A DNA stretch of 5,880 nucleotides from contig JAOPZU010000040.1 of assembly GCA_025963955.1 (NCBI GenBank), positions 1 to 5,880 on the forward strand. Reading direction: 5' to 3'. Of this stretch, positions 1 to 5,880 are shown one piece after another. The notes under the pieces are model-generated. The model saw only the letters and a program-made list of their open reading frames with translations. It had not been told where the DNA came from and searched no databases. A program made the translations under genes and the position numbers. The first letter of the stretch is position 1. The number at the start of each line of letters is the position of its first letter. This DNA comes from Solirubrobacterales bacterium. Its GTDB lineage: Bacteria > Actinomycetota > Thermoleophilia > Solirubrobacterales > Solirubrobacteraceae.

Positions 1-127
1 CCAGGGTTGCGGCCCCTGCCCGGTGCAACGGGCCTCCCACGCACATCGGCGCCAGCTCTGCGCGCCGCGTCGTGGTGCCGCGACGCTCGCGAGCGCGCCG
101 GTGAGGGCTCGGCGCGTCCGGGCCGCC

Positions 128-145
128 CTCGGCGCGGCGGCCGAG
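128..145 (-). terminator. Possible hairpin terminator after hxlR
   Basis: Directly after the hxlR TGA, a 6-bp stem CTCGGC/GCCGAG (140-145 with 128-133) encloses a 6-base GC loop. The position fits transcription termination, but no T-run follows, so it would have to be a U-less hairpin as reported for some actinobacteria, or chance in a GC-rich stretch. Confidence 0.3.
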
Positions 146-511
146 TCAGGCGACCGCGACGGGGGCGGACGCGAGGTCCGCCTCGCCGTCGCCACCGCAT
201 TCGAGGGCGAGCCAGCGCTCGCCGTAGCTGCGCATGCTGTCGACGATGGGGAGCAGCGCCTCGCCCTTCGCGGTGAGGGCGTACTCGACGCGCGGCGGGA
301 CCTCGGCGTAGGTCTGGCGGGCCACGATGCCCTCTTCCTCCAGCGCGCGCAGGCGCAGCGAGAGGGTCCGCGGGCTGATGCCGTTCAGCGAGCGCTCCAG
401 CTCGCAGAACCGCGACTGACCGTCGGCGAGGTCCCGGATGAGCAGCAGCGTCCACTTGCCGCAGACGATCTCCGCGGTACGACAGACGGGGCAACTCTCA
501 TCAACGGCCAT
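146..511 (-). CDS. HxlR-family winged-helix transcriptional regulator
   Basis: This 121-residue protein is a DNA-binding regulator of the HxlR (DUF24) family, which acts as a dimer and often senses reactive aldehydes, quinones or thiol stress. The whole family signature is visible: an N-terminal CPV at residues 7-9, a GKWTLLLIRDL helix at 18-28, RFCELER at 34-40, the recognition segment GISPRTLSLRLRALEEEGIV at 44-63, and the wing VPPRVEYALTAKGE at 71-84. Length is normal for the family. Cys7 sits where YodB-type members carry their redox-active cysteine; Cys10, Cys17 (usually Gly in an IGGKW context), Cys36 and Cys105 are additional. The ATG at 511 is chosen because family homology begins within a few residues and a -10 box lies six bases upstream. 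No Shine-Dalgarno is visible, so translation may be leaderless. It follows pilT after 99 bp but appears to have its own promoter. The target genes cannot be told from the sequence; self-regulation is likely. Confidence 0.93.
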   Translation of the reverse strand: MAVDESCPVCRTAEIVCGKWTLLLIRDLADGQSRFCELERSLNGISPRTLSLRLRALEEEGIVARQTYAEVPPRVEYALTAKGEALLPIVDSMRSYGERWLALECGGDGEADLASAPVAVA

Positions 512-513
512 GG

Positions 514-533
514 CTTCACTTTACCAAGTGAAG
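514..533 (-). promoter_or_regulatory. Inverted-repeat operator overlapping the hxlR -10 box
   Basis: A perfect inverted repeat with 8-bp arms, CTTCACTT (514-521) and AAGTGAAG (526-533), is separated by TACC. It ends two bases before the hxlR ATG. On the minus strand TAAAGT (518-523) matches the actinobacterial -10 pattern TANNNT and stands six bases from the ATG, which would put the transcript start on or next to the start codon. A regulator dimer bound here would block RNA polymerase, so autorepression by HxlR is the simplest reading. It is also markedly AT-richer than its surroundings. No convincing -35 box is seen. Operator role is inferred; the repeat itself is seen directly. Confidence 0.7.
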
Positions 534-545
534 TGTTGGGTGGGC

Positions 546-655
546 TGGGCGTCTACCGCAGCGCCGCGGCCGCCGCGGACCCCACCGTCTCCGCCCGGAC
601 CGGTGGGCGTCTACCGCAGCGCCGCGGCCGCCGCGGACCCCACTGTCTCCGCCCG
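546..655. repeat. 52-bp direct repeat duplicating the pilT 3' end
   Basis: Two copies, 546-597 and 604-655, match at 51 of 52 positions with a period of 58 bp; the only difference is C at 586 against T at 644. The second copy is exactly pilT codons 373-386, the TAG stop and seven more bases; the first lies wholly in the pilT-hxlR spacer. Six bases (598-603) separate them. Because the period is not a multiple of three and the stop is in the copy nearer the gene body, the protein is not lengthened. Each copy contains CCGCGG-CCG-CCGCGG (564-578 and 622-636), able to form a small GC hairpin in RNA. The near identity indicates a recent tandem duplication. Confidence 0.95.
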
Positions 656-1771
656 CTGGGTCTCCGCCTGCGCCAGGTCGTCCATCGTCGTGCCGCGACG
701 ACCGTCGGCCCCGACGAGCAGCTTGAAGTCGTGCGGGCTGCTGGATGCGGCGAGCGCCTCGTCCATCGTGATCCGGCCGGCCTTCAGGTGGCCGAAGAGT
801 GCCTGGTCGAAGGTCTGCATCCCGTAGTACTCGCCTTCGGAGATGACCTCGTTGAGCTTCCCGGTCTGCTGGGGGTCCATGATCATGTCGCGGACGCGGC
901 CCGTCATCCGCAGGACCTCGCAGACGGCGACCCGGCCGTGGCCGCTGGCGTTCTTGACCAGGCGCTGGGAGATCGCGCCCTTCAGCGTCCCGGCGAGCAT
1001 CGCGCGGACCTGCTGGTGCATGTGCGGCGGGAAGAAGTCGATCAGGCGGTTGACGGTCTCGGCGGCGTCCACCGTGTGGACGGTGGAGAAGACGAGGTGC
1101 CCGGTCTCCGCGGCACTGAGGGCGGTGTGGACCGTCTCCTCGTCGCGCATCTCGCCGATGAGGATGACGTCGGGGTCCTGGCGCAGCACCCGGCGCAGCG
1201 CCTGCTTGAAGGACGCGGTGTCCTGGCCGATCTCGCGCTGGTTGATCGCCGAGCGCTTGTCCTGGTGCAGGAACTCGATCGGGTCCTCGATCGTCACCAC
1301 GTGCTTGGCCATGGTGGTGTTGATGTGGTCGATCATCGCCGCGAGCGTCGTCGACTTGCCCGAGCCGGTCGTCCCGGTCAGCAGGATGATCCCGCGCTCC
1401 TCCTCCGCGAGCTCGCGGATGACGGGGGGCAGCATCAGCTCGTCGATCGTCCGGATGGAGACCGGGATCGCGCGGCACACGAGCGACGCCGCGCCGCGCT
1501 GGCGGAAGGCGTTGATGCGGAACCGCGCCACGCCAGGGATGGCGTAGGAGAAGTCGATCTCGCCGTTCTCGTGCCATTCCTTCAGGCGGCCCTCGTCGGG
1601 CAGCAGCGTCCGGACCGTCTCCTCGGTGTCGGCCGGCTCGAGGACCGGCAGCCCGGCGATCGGCCGCAGGCCGCCGTCGATCCGGATCAGCGGCGGCGAG
1701 GGCACCTTCAGGTGCAGGTCGGAGCCACCTTCGGCGACCAGGTAGCGGAGTGCGGCGTCGACGTCGAGCAT
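611..1771 (-). CDS. pilT: PilT-like type IV pilus twitching/retraction ATPase
   Basis: This 386-residue cytoplasmic ATPase belongs to the type II/IV secretion ATPase (GspE/PilT) superfamily; PilT hexamers power type IV pilus retraction at the inner membrane base. An N-terminal PAS-like domain begins with the PilT-typical GGSDLHLKV at 15-23 and IDGGLRPI at 31-38. The motor domain carries the Walker A GTTGSGKST (133-141), the Asp box IEDPIEF (161-167), the Walker B DVILIGEMRD (201-210) and the His box TGHLVFSTVHT (223-233). GMQTFDQAL (317-325) is also typical of PilT. There is no N-terminal N1 domain or tetracysteine zinc site as in PilB, which favours PilT. The C-terminal tail after about residue 350 is variable and ends in an alanine run. 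The ATG at 1771 has no clear Shine-Dalgarno, but no other in-frame start fits and homology begins immediately. No other pilus gene is present in the window. The 3' end is duplicated downstream. Confidence 0.93.
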   Translation of the reverse strand: MLDVDAALRYLVAEGGSDLHLKVPSPPLIRIDGGLRPIAGLPVLEPADTEETVRTLLPDEGRLKEWHENGEIDFSYAIPGVARFRINAFRQRGAASLVCRAIPVSIRTIDELMLPPVIRELAEEERGIILLTGTTGSGKSTTLAAMIDHINTTMAKHVVTIEDPIEFLHQDKRSAINQREIGQDTASFKQALRRVLRQDPDVILIGEMRDEETVHTALSAAETGHLVFSTVHTVDAAETVNRLIDFFPPHMHQQVRAMLAGTLKGAISQRLVKNASGHGRVAVCEVLRMTGRVRDMIMDPQQTGKLNEVISEGEYYGMQTFDQALFGHLKAGRITMDEALAASSSPHDFKLLVGADGRRGTTMDDLAQAETQRAETVGSAAAAALR

Positions 1772-1859
1772 GTCGGTTCTGTGTCGGCGCCTGGCGGCGG
1801 GCTCTTGAGGGGCGGGCGTGGCGGGCGGACGCGCGACCCGCGACGGGCTTGGCGGCCGG

Positions 1860-3302
1860 TCAGCCGCGCAACGCCCGGTCGGCTTCGTACAGCGCGCTGA
1901 AGCCGGGCCTCAGCGCCGCGTACCGCGCGGTCCATCCGGGCGGCGCCGACACCGTGTCCGCAACGACCACGCAGGCCGTGGCGGCCGCTTCCGCGGAGGG
2001 GTAGACACCGCCGGCGACGCCGCCCAGCAGCGCGGCGCCGTAGGCCGCCCCCTCGTCCACCGCGGTGCGCTCCAGCGTCAGGTCGAGCACGGACGCCACG
2101 ATCTGCAGCCACAGCCGCGACCGGGCCCCTCCCCCGGACACCCGCGCCACCGTCGGCCGCGCGCCCAGCGCCGCGACCCGGTCCAGACCGTCCGCGAGGG
2201 CGAAGGCGACGCCCTCCACCACCGCGCGCACGAGTGCACCCCGGTCGTGGCGGAGCGTCAGCCCGGCGAACATCCCGCGCGCCGCGGGGTCCGCGTGGGG
2301 CGTCCGCTCCCCCGCGAGGTACGGCGCGAACAGCAGTCCCTCCGCGCCGGGATCCCACGCTGCTGCCTCCGCCAGCTGCGCGTCGTTCGACACGCCCGGC
2401 GCCGCAACCGTCTGCAACCAGGCCAGCGACCCGGCCGCCGAGAGCATCACGCCCATCACGTGCCACGCGTCGGGAACGGCGTGGCAGAACGCGTGGACGG
2501 CGCCGTCGGGATCGCACGCGTACGCGTCACGCGCGGCGAAGACGACGCCGGAGGTCCCGAGGACGACCGAGACGCCCCCACCCACCCCCGTCTCGCGCAC
2601 CACGCCGACGCCCAGGGCGCCCGCCGCCTGGTCCCCCGCGCCGGCGGCCACGGGGACACCCGCGGGCGTCCGCCCGCTCACGGCGACGGACTCCAGCGCC
2701 ACCGGCAACCACGACGGGTCGATCCCCAGCGTCGCGACGAGCTCCGCGCTCCACTCGCGCGCGGCGACGTCGAAGAGCAGCGTCCCTGACGCGTCGCTGA
2801 CGTCGGTGGCGAGCTCCCCGCACAGCCGCAGCCGCACGTAGTCCTTCGGCAGCAGCACGTGGCGGATCCGCGCGTAGACCTCCGGCTCGTGCTCGCGCAG
2901 CCACAGCAGCTTGGGCGCGGTGAAGCCGGCCAGCGCCCGGTTCCCCGTCAGCGACAGCAGGCGGTCGCGGCCGACCAGCGCCTCGATCTCGTCGCACTGC
3001 GCCTGGGTACGCCCGTCGTTCCACAGGATGGCGGGGCGCAGCGGCCGGTCGTCCTCGTCCAGCGCGACGAGCCCGTGCATCTGGCCGGCCAGCCCGATGC
3101 CGTCCGCCTGGTCCCCGTCCAGCTCCTCCAGCACGGCGACCGCGGCGCGGACCCAGTCCTCCGGGTCCTGCTCCGCCCAGCCGGGATGCGGCGTGGACAG
3201 CGGGTAGCCGCGCTCGGCGATCCGCAGGACCGTCCCGGCCTCGTCGATCGCGATGCCCTTGACCGACGAGGTCCCGACGTCCAGCCCGATGAGGCGCGGC
3301 AT
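1860..3302 (-). CDS. xylB: Xylulokinase-like FGGY sugar kinase
   Basis: This 480-residue cytoplasmic kinase should phosphorylate D-xylulose (or a close ketose) with ATP to the 5-phosphate, feeding the pentose-phosphate pathway. The length matches XylB (about 484). The N-terminal FGGY domain opens with the phosphate loop GLDVGTSSVKG (6-16), followed by the XylB substrate motif GQMHG (73-77), WNDGR (94-98) and PKDYVRLRLCG with TDVSDASG (about 152-173). The second domain has GAGDQAAGALG (221-231), whose Asp224 is the expected catalytic base, then GTSG (249-252), a YLAGERTPHADP motif and the adenosine-binding VSGGGARSRLW near the C terminus. The ATG at 3302 is chosen because the P-loop starts at residue 5; the reading frame stays open a further 160 codons upstream, but that part is a shadow of the isomerase gene. 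It starts 14 bases after the isomerase stop, with only a weak GGG-type ribosome site. Last gene of the sugar operon. Confidence 0.93.
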   Translation of the reverse strand: MPRLIGLDVGTSSVKGIAIDEAGTVLRIAERGYPLSTPHPGWAEQDPEDWVRAAVAVLEELDGDQADGIGLAGQMHGLVALDEDDRPLRPAILWNDGRTQAQCDEIEALVGRDRLLSLTGNRALAGFTAPKLLWLREHEPEVYARIRHVLLPKDYVRLRLCGELATDVSDASGTLLFDVAAREWSAELVATLGIDPSWLPVALESVAVSGRTPAGVPVAAGAGDQAAGALGVGVVRETGVGGGVSVVLGTSGVVFAARDAYACDPDGAVHAFCHAVPDAWHVMGVMLSAAGSLAWLQTVAAPGVSNDAQLAEAAAWDPGAEGLLFAPYLAGERTPHADPAARGMFAGLTLRHDRGALVRAVVEGVAFALADGLDRVAALGARPTVARVSGGGARSRLWLQIVASVLDLTLERTAVDEGAAYGAALLGGVAGGVYPSAEAAATACVVVADTVSAPPGWTARYAALRPGFSALYEADRALRG

Positions 3303-3316
3303 CCGTGCGCGGCGCC

Positions 3317-4348
3317 CTACGCCGTCGGGACGCCGGCGCCGAGCGCCTCGTACACGAGCTCGTAGGCGGCGACCGCGTCCTTGCGCGTCTGGATGTCCCG
3401 GAGCTTCTCCTCGTCGATGCGGGCGGCGACGGAGTCGATGAACCGCCACTGCAGGACCGAGCGCCGGACCGCGGCGACCTGGTCCTCCGTGTACGGGTAG
3501 AGGTCGAAGCCGAGGCGCTCGCCGCCCGAGCCGTAGCCCGCGCGGCGCAGCTCCAGCGCCAGCTCGATCGTCTCCATGAAGGCCGTCGCGCCCACCATGT
3601 TGTCGTCGTCGAAAGTCCCCCAGCCCGAGTTCGCGTGCTGGTGGCCGAGCAGCCCCTGCGCGTTCAGCATCGCCGCGTATTCGGGCAGGTGCTCGCCGTT
3701 CATGATCAGGTGCTGCCAGTCCATGTTGACCTGGATGTTGTCGATCCCGCGGGTGCGCAGCGTGTGGATGACGTGCAGGCACATGCCGATGTTGCGCATG
3801 AGGATCTTCATCGCCGGCTCGGAGTTCTTGTGCTCCAGGAAGAGCTTGCGGTCGTGCTTGGCCATGACCTGCGCCGCCTGCCCGACGCCGTCGATGAAGC
3901 GCTCCCAGTCCCCCGCGTAGTCGGTCTGGAACGGGTAGTTGTAGCCCTCGATGCCGGGCCAGACGATGAAGTGCGCGCCGATCTCACCGGCGAACTCCGC
4001 CGCCTCCAGGGTGATGGCCAGTGCCGCCGCGCGCGTGTCCGGATCGGGGGAGGAGAGCCCGCCCTTGCCGAACGCCGGGTCGGTGTGCAGGCCCGAGCAG
4101 ACGGCGTAGATGCCGTGGCCGTCGAGGGCCTCGCGGATGTCCGCCAGGTTGTCCCGGTTGATCTCCCCGGGGTAGTGGAACTCGTAGTCGTCCATCAGGT
4201 CCCCGAGCCCGGCAACCGCGCGGGCGACCTTCTCGGCGGTCGTCTCGTCGACCTTGTCCGGCTGGTAGCCGAGGGGGACGAAGCGGGTGACCATCGAGCC
4301 GAGGGCCCAGATGCCGAGGCTCGTCTTCAGGCGGGGTTCGCTGCTCAT
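3317..4348 (-). CDS. Xylose/rhamnose isomerase-like TIM-barrel sugar isomerase
   Basis: A 343-residue TIM-barrel aldose-ketose isomerase, expected to use two divalent metals. Against my memory of xylose isomerase motifs, EFHYP (56-60) holds the ring-opening His58; FIVWPGIEGYNY (127-138) matches the VxWGGREGY strand; FLEHK (170-174) gives metal ligand Glu172 and Lys174; NMDWQH (208-213) gives Asp210 and His213; HQHAN (236-240) gives His238; FDDD (246-249) gives Asp247 and Asp249; GFDLYP (280-285) gives Asp282. Classical XylA has Glu and Asp where this has Asp210 and His238; that Glu-Asp-His-Asp plus His-Asp-Asp set is the one I recall for L-rhamnose isomerase. The protein is shorter than either family (about 390-440). 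It overlaps the upstream oxidoreductase by ATGA and has a GGAG site eight bases before its ATG. The next-door xylulokinase points to a pentose or related ketose, but the substrate is uncertain, so no gene symbol is given. Confidence 0.85.
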   Translation of the reverse strand: MSSEPRLKTSLGIWALGSMVTRFVPLGYQPDKVDETTAEKVARAVAGLGDLMDDYEFHYPGEINRDNLADIREALDGHGIYAVCSGLHTDPAFGKGGLSSPDPDTRAAALAITLEAAEFAGEIGAHFIVWPGIEGYNYPFQTDYAGDWERFIDGVGQAAQVMAKHDRKLFLEHKNSEPAMKILMRNIGMCLHVIHTLRTRGIDNIQVNMDWQHLIMNGEHLPEYAAMLNAQGLLGHQHANSGWGTFDDDNMVGATAFMETIELALELRRAGYGSGGERLGFDLYPYTEDQVAAVRRSVLQWRFIDSVAARIDEEKLRDIQTRKDAVAAYELVYEALGAGVPTA

Positions 4349-5343
4349 GGGGTCTTCTCCGGGATGGGGTGGACGTCGGCCGCGCGGTAGAGCGCGGCGA
4401 TGGCGGTGGCCTGGGCGACCGCGTCCGCGCGGCCGAGGCGGGGGGTCCTCTCGCCGCGGACGGCGGCCTCGAGGTCCTCGACCTCGAGCAGGTACTTGTC
4501 GGGGGCGTCGACGCGGATGAGCTCCGCCTCGCCCTCGGCCTTGCGGGCCTCAGGCCCGCCGGCGCGGCGCAGCTCGATGACCGGGTCGGTGCCGTGCCAC
4601 GGGTCGGTGAGCCTGAGCGTGCCGCCGTCGCCGACGGCCTCCAGCTCGGCCCGTGGGGCGAGGTCGAAGCCGCAGTCCATCGTGGCGAGCACGTCGCCGG
4701 GAAAGCGCAGGGTCGCGGCCAGCCGGACGTCGACGCCGCCTGCTCCGTCGACGCGCTCGGCGTGGACGCGGACGGGCTCGGCGCCCGCGAGCGTCCGCAG
4801 CCCGCTCAGGCAGTAGCACCCGACGTCCATCAGGGCGCCGCCGTCCAGGGCGGTCTCGAAGCGCACGTTCCCCGGGTCGCTGAGCACGAACGAGAACGAC
4901 GCCTTCAGCAGCCGGACGTCCCCGATCGCCCCGTCCCGGAGCAGCGAGACCGCACGGTCGACCTGCGGGTGATGGCGCCACATGAACGCCTCCGCGAGGA
5001 CGAGGCCCCGCGCCTCCGCCAGGTCGTAGGCCAGGCCGACCGCGACCGGGTCGCGGTCGAACGGCTTCTCGACGAGGACGTGCTTGCCGGCTTCCAGCGC
5101 GCGGATCGCCCACGGCGTGTGCATGCCGTTGGGCAGCGACACGTAGACGGCGTCCACGTCGGGATCGGCGAGCAGCGCCTCGTAGGAGCCGTGGGCCCGC
5201 GGGATGCCCTTCGCCTGCGCGTACGCCTGCGCCTTCTCCGCCGATCGCGACCCGACCGCGACGAAGCGGTCGGAGACGGGTGAGGTGGTGTTCAGCAGCG
5301 CGTCGTTGATCTTCGCGGTGGAGAGCAGCCCCCAGCGGAGCAT
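4345..5343 (-). CDS. Gfo/Idh/MocA-family NAD(P)-dependent sugar oxidoreductase
   Basis: A 332-residue two-domain dehydrogenase. The N-terminal Rossmann fold starts at LRWGLLSTAKIN (2-13), a variant of the GxGxxG nucleotide loop; VSLPNGMHTPWAIRALEAGKHVLVEKPF (68-95) includes the family's EKP catalytic lysine motif. EAFMWRHHPQ (118-127) and GGALMDVGCYCL (168-179) are typical of the subgroup holding NADP-dependent D-xylose 1-dehydrogenase and dimeric dihydrodiol dehydrogenase, so sugar oxidation is plausible but the substrate is not provable. Start: GAAGGA at 5355-5360 lies 11 bases from the ATG at 5343 and 8 from an in-frame GTG at 5346; a GTG at 5352 is too close to it. I use the ATG, where homology begins; the GTG at 5346 would add one residue and make a GTGA overlap with the preceding SDR gene. 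At its 3' end it overlaps the isomerase by four bases. Part of the sugar operon. Confidence 0.92.
   Translation of the reverse strand: MLRWGLLSTAKINDALLNTTSPVSDRFVAVGSRSAEKAQAYAQAKGIPRAHGSYEALLADPDVDAVYVSLPNGMHTPWAIRALEAGKHVLVEKPFDRDPVAVGLAYDLAEARGLVLAEAFMWRHHPQVDRAVSLLRDGAIGDVRLLKASFSFVLSDPGNVRFETALDGGALMDVGCYCLSGLRTLAGAEPVRVHAERVDGAGGVDVRLAATLRFPGDVLATMDCGFDLAPRAELEAVGDGGTLRLTDPWHGTDPVIELRRAGGPEARKAEGEAELIRVDAPDKYLLEVEDLEAAVRGERTPRLGRADAVAQATAIAALYRAADVHPIPEKTP
4357..4360 (-). promoter_or_regulatory. Ribosome binding site of the isomerase gene
   Basis: GGAG (within GGAGAAG) on the minus strand stands eight bases before the ATG at 4348, inside the 3' end of the oxidoreductase gene. Good spacing supports this start and independent ribosome loading in addition to coupling through the ATGA overlap. 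Confidence 0.7.
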
Positions 5344-5880
5344 CACCCCCACGATCCTTCGCTCATGGGGCGGAACGTCGTCGTCATCAGGCGCATGGTC
5401 CGCGGACGGGTCAGCGCGAAGAGGACGACCTCGGCCACGTCCTCCGCGGTCATCATCGCCTCGAGCATCGGGTCACCCGCGGTGCGGCCGGTCCCGATGG
5501 CGAAGTCGGTGTTGACGCCGCCGGGCGCGATGGTCGTGCAGCGCACGCCGTGCTCGCGCAGCTCGAGGTCGAGCGCGCGCGTGAACCCGACCTGCCCGAA
5601 CTTGGACGCGTTGTAGACCGCCTCGCCCGGGAAGGCGTTGACCCCGGCGACCGACGCGAGCGAGACGAAGTCCCCGTCCCCCGCGGCCACCAGGTGCGGC
5701 ACAGTCGCGGCGGCGGTGTAGAGGACGCCCTTCAGGTTCGTGTCGATCATGTCCTCCAGCGCGTCCGGATCGAGCTCGGTGAACGGCCCGTAGGAGCCGA
5801 CGCCGGCGTTCGCGACGACGACGTGCAGCCCGCCGAAGCGCTCGACCGTCGCGGCCGTCGCGGCCTCCACCGACGCGCGC
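5343..5880 (-). CDS. Short-chain dehydrogenase/reductase (SDR), 5' end outside window
   Basis: The C-terminal portion (about 178 residues) of a classical SDR, an NAD(P)-dependent oxidoreductase of alcohols, polyols or ketones. The frame is open to the window edge; the cofactor loop TGxxxGxG and the start codon lie beyond position 5880, roughly 65-75 residues missing judging by usual 240-250 residue length. Visible family features: VVVANAG, the NNAG-type structural motif (near 5802-5816); the catalytic tetrad Asn in DTNLKG, Ser in SLASVAG, and Tyr and Lys in YNASK (Tyr codon at 5613-5615); and the IAPGGVNTDF cofactor segment after it. A GTG at 5868-5870 is an internal valine, not a start. The stop codon overlaps the next gene's start (TGATG), so the two are probably translationally coupled. 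In a sugar operon a polyol or sugar dehydrogenase role is likely but not shown by the sequence. Confidence 0.93.
   Translation of the reverse strand, partial: RASVEAATAATVERFGGLHVVVANAGVGSYGPFTELDPDALEDMIDTNLKGVLYTAAATVPHLVAAGDGDFVSLASVAGVNAFPGEAVYNASKFGQVGFTRALDLELREHGVRCTTIAPGGVNTDFAIGTGRTAGDPMLEAMMTAEDVAEVVLFALTRPRTMRLMTTTFRPMSEGSWG
5355..5360 (-). promoter_or_regulatory. Ribosome binding site of the Gfo/Idh/MocA gene
   Basis: GAAGGA on the minus strand lies inside the last codons of the SDR gene. It is 11 bases before the ATG at 5343, 8 before the GTG at 5346 and only 2 before the GTG at 5352, which argues against the longest possible start. Confidence 0.65.

Noticed and set aside
6..34. 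Crossed pairing GTTGC/GCAAC (6-10 with 25-29) and GGCCC/GGGCC (11-15 with 30-34), resembling a pseudoknot.
   Set aside because: The stems are only 5 bp, the region is GC-rich and at the window edge, and nothing nearby supports a structured RNA.
84..95. Perfect 12-bp palindrome CGCTCGCGAGCG.
   Set aside because: Short GC palindromes are expected often at this composition, and no gene or promoter is placed so as to give it a role.
564..578. CCGCGG-CCG-CCGCGG hairpin after pilT as an intrinsic terminator.
   Set aside because: The stem is short, no T-run follows, and the same sequence occurs inside the pilT coding region, so its composition is explained by alanine codons.
23..1900. A 625-codon open frame on the plus strand covering hxlR and pilT.
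   Set aside because: It is antisense to two genes with unmistakable motifs, shows no recognisable domain and is the usual shadow frame produced by high-GC codon bias.
1818..2841. Long plus-strand frames opposite xylB, and similar ones opposite the isomerase and oxidoreductase genes.
   Set aside because: All are antisense to well-supported genes, with composition typical of non-coding frames and no motifs.
3303..3782. A 160-codon upstream extension of the xylulokinase frame.
   Set aside because: It is arginine/alanine-rich low-complexity shadow inside the isomerase gene; kinase homology begins exactly at the ATG at 3302.
1..5880. CRISPR arrays, tRNA or rRNA genes, insertion sequences, phage genes or an undescribed defence system.
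   Set aside because: No spaced repeats, transposase motifs, terminal inverted repeats or RNA-gene signatures were found; the six genes belong to known families.

Overview
The window is a very GC-rich piece of bacterial chromosome. All six genes lie on the minus strand, so transcription runs from position 5880 towards position 1. The strong G/C bias at third codon positions, GTG start candidates, 1-4 base gene overlaps, and a probable leaderless transcript with a TANNNT-type -10 box all fit an actinobacterium. A PilT-type pilus motor ATPase beside a sugar operon would suit the Thermoleophilia/Solirubrobacterales or a similar deep-branching actinobacterial group. That placement is inference; there is no rRNA or marker gene to confirm it.

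Region 5880-1860 is a tightly packed sugar-catabolism operon. In transcription order it holds: (1) a short-chain dehydrogenase/reductase, cut at its 5' end by the window edge; (2) a Gfo/Idh/MocA-family NAD(P)-dependent sugar oxidoreductase, overlapping the first gene by one base; (3) a 343-residue TIM-barrel aldose isomerase of the xylose/rhamnose isomerase superfamily, overlapping by four bases; (4) a full-length xylulokinase-like FGGY kinase after a 13-14 base gap. The likely logic is oxidation and reduction of a sugar or polyol, aldose-ketose isomerisation, then ATP-dependent phosphorylation of the ketose for the pentose-phosphate pathway. The isomerase carries a metal-ligand set that looks like L-rhamnose isomerase rather than classical D-xylose isomerase, so the real substrate is open.

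Region 1859-512 holds an 88-base spacer with no visible promoter, then a complete PilT-like twitching ATPase with all four motor boxes. The last 14 codons of pilT, its stop codon and 7 following bases are present a second time just downstream (52 bp, 51 identical, period 58 bp).

Region 533-146 is a HxlR-family transcriptional regulator. A perfect 8-bp inverted repeat overlaps its predicted -10 box and ends two bases before the ATG, a strong candidate for autoregulation. Positions 1-145 hold no gene I can support, only a small hairpin right after the hxlR stop codon. I found no insertion sequence, CRISPR array, tRNA or rRNA. The window is mostly ordinary metabolism; the points worth following are the isomerase active site, the pilT 3' duplication and the hxlR operator.
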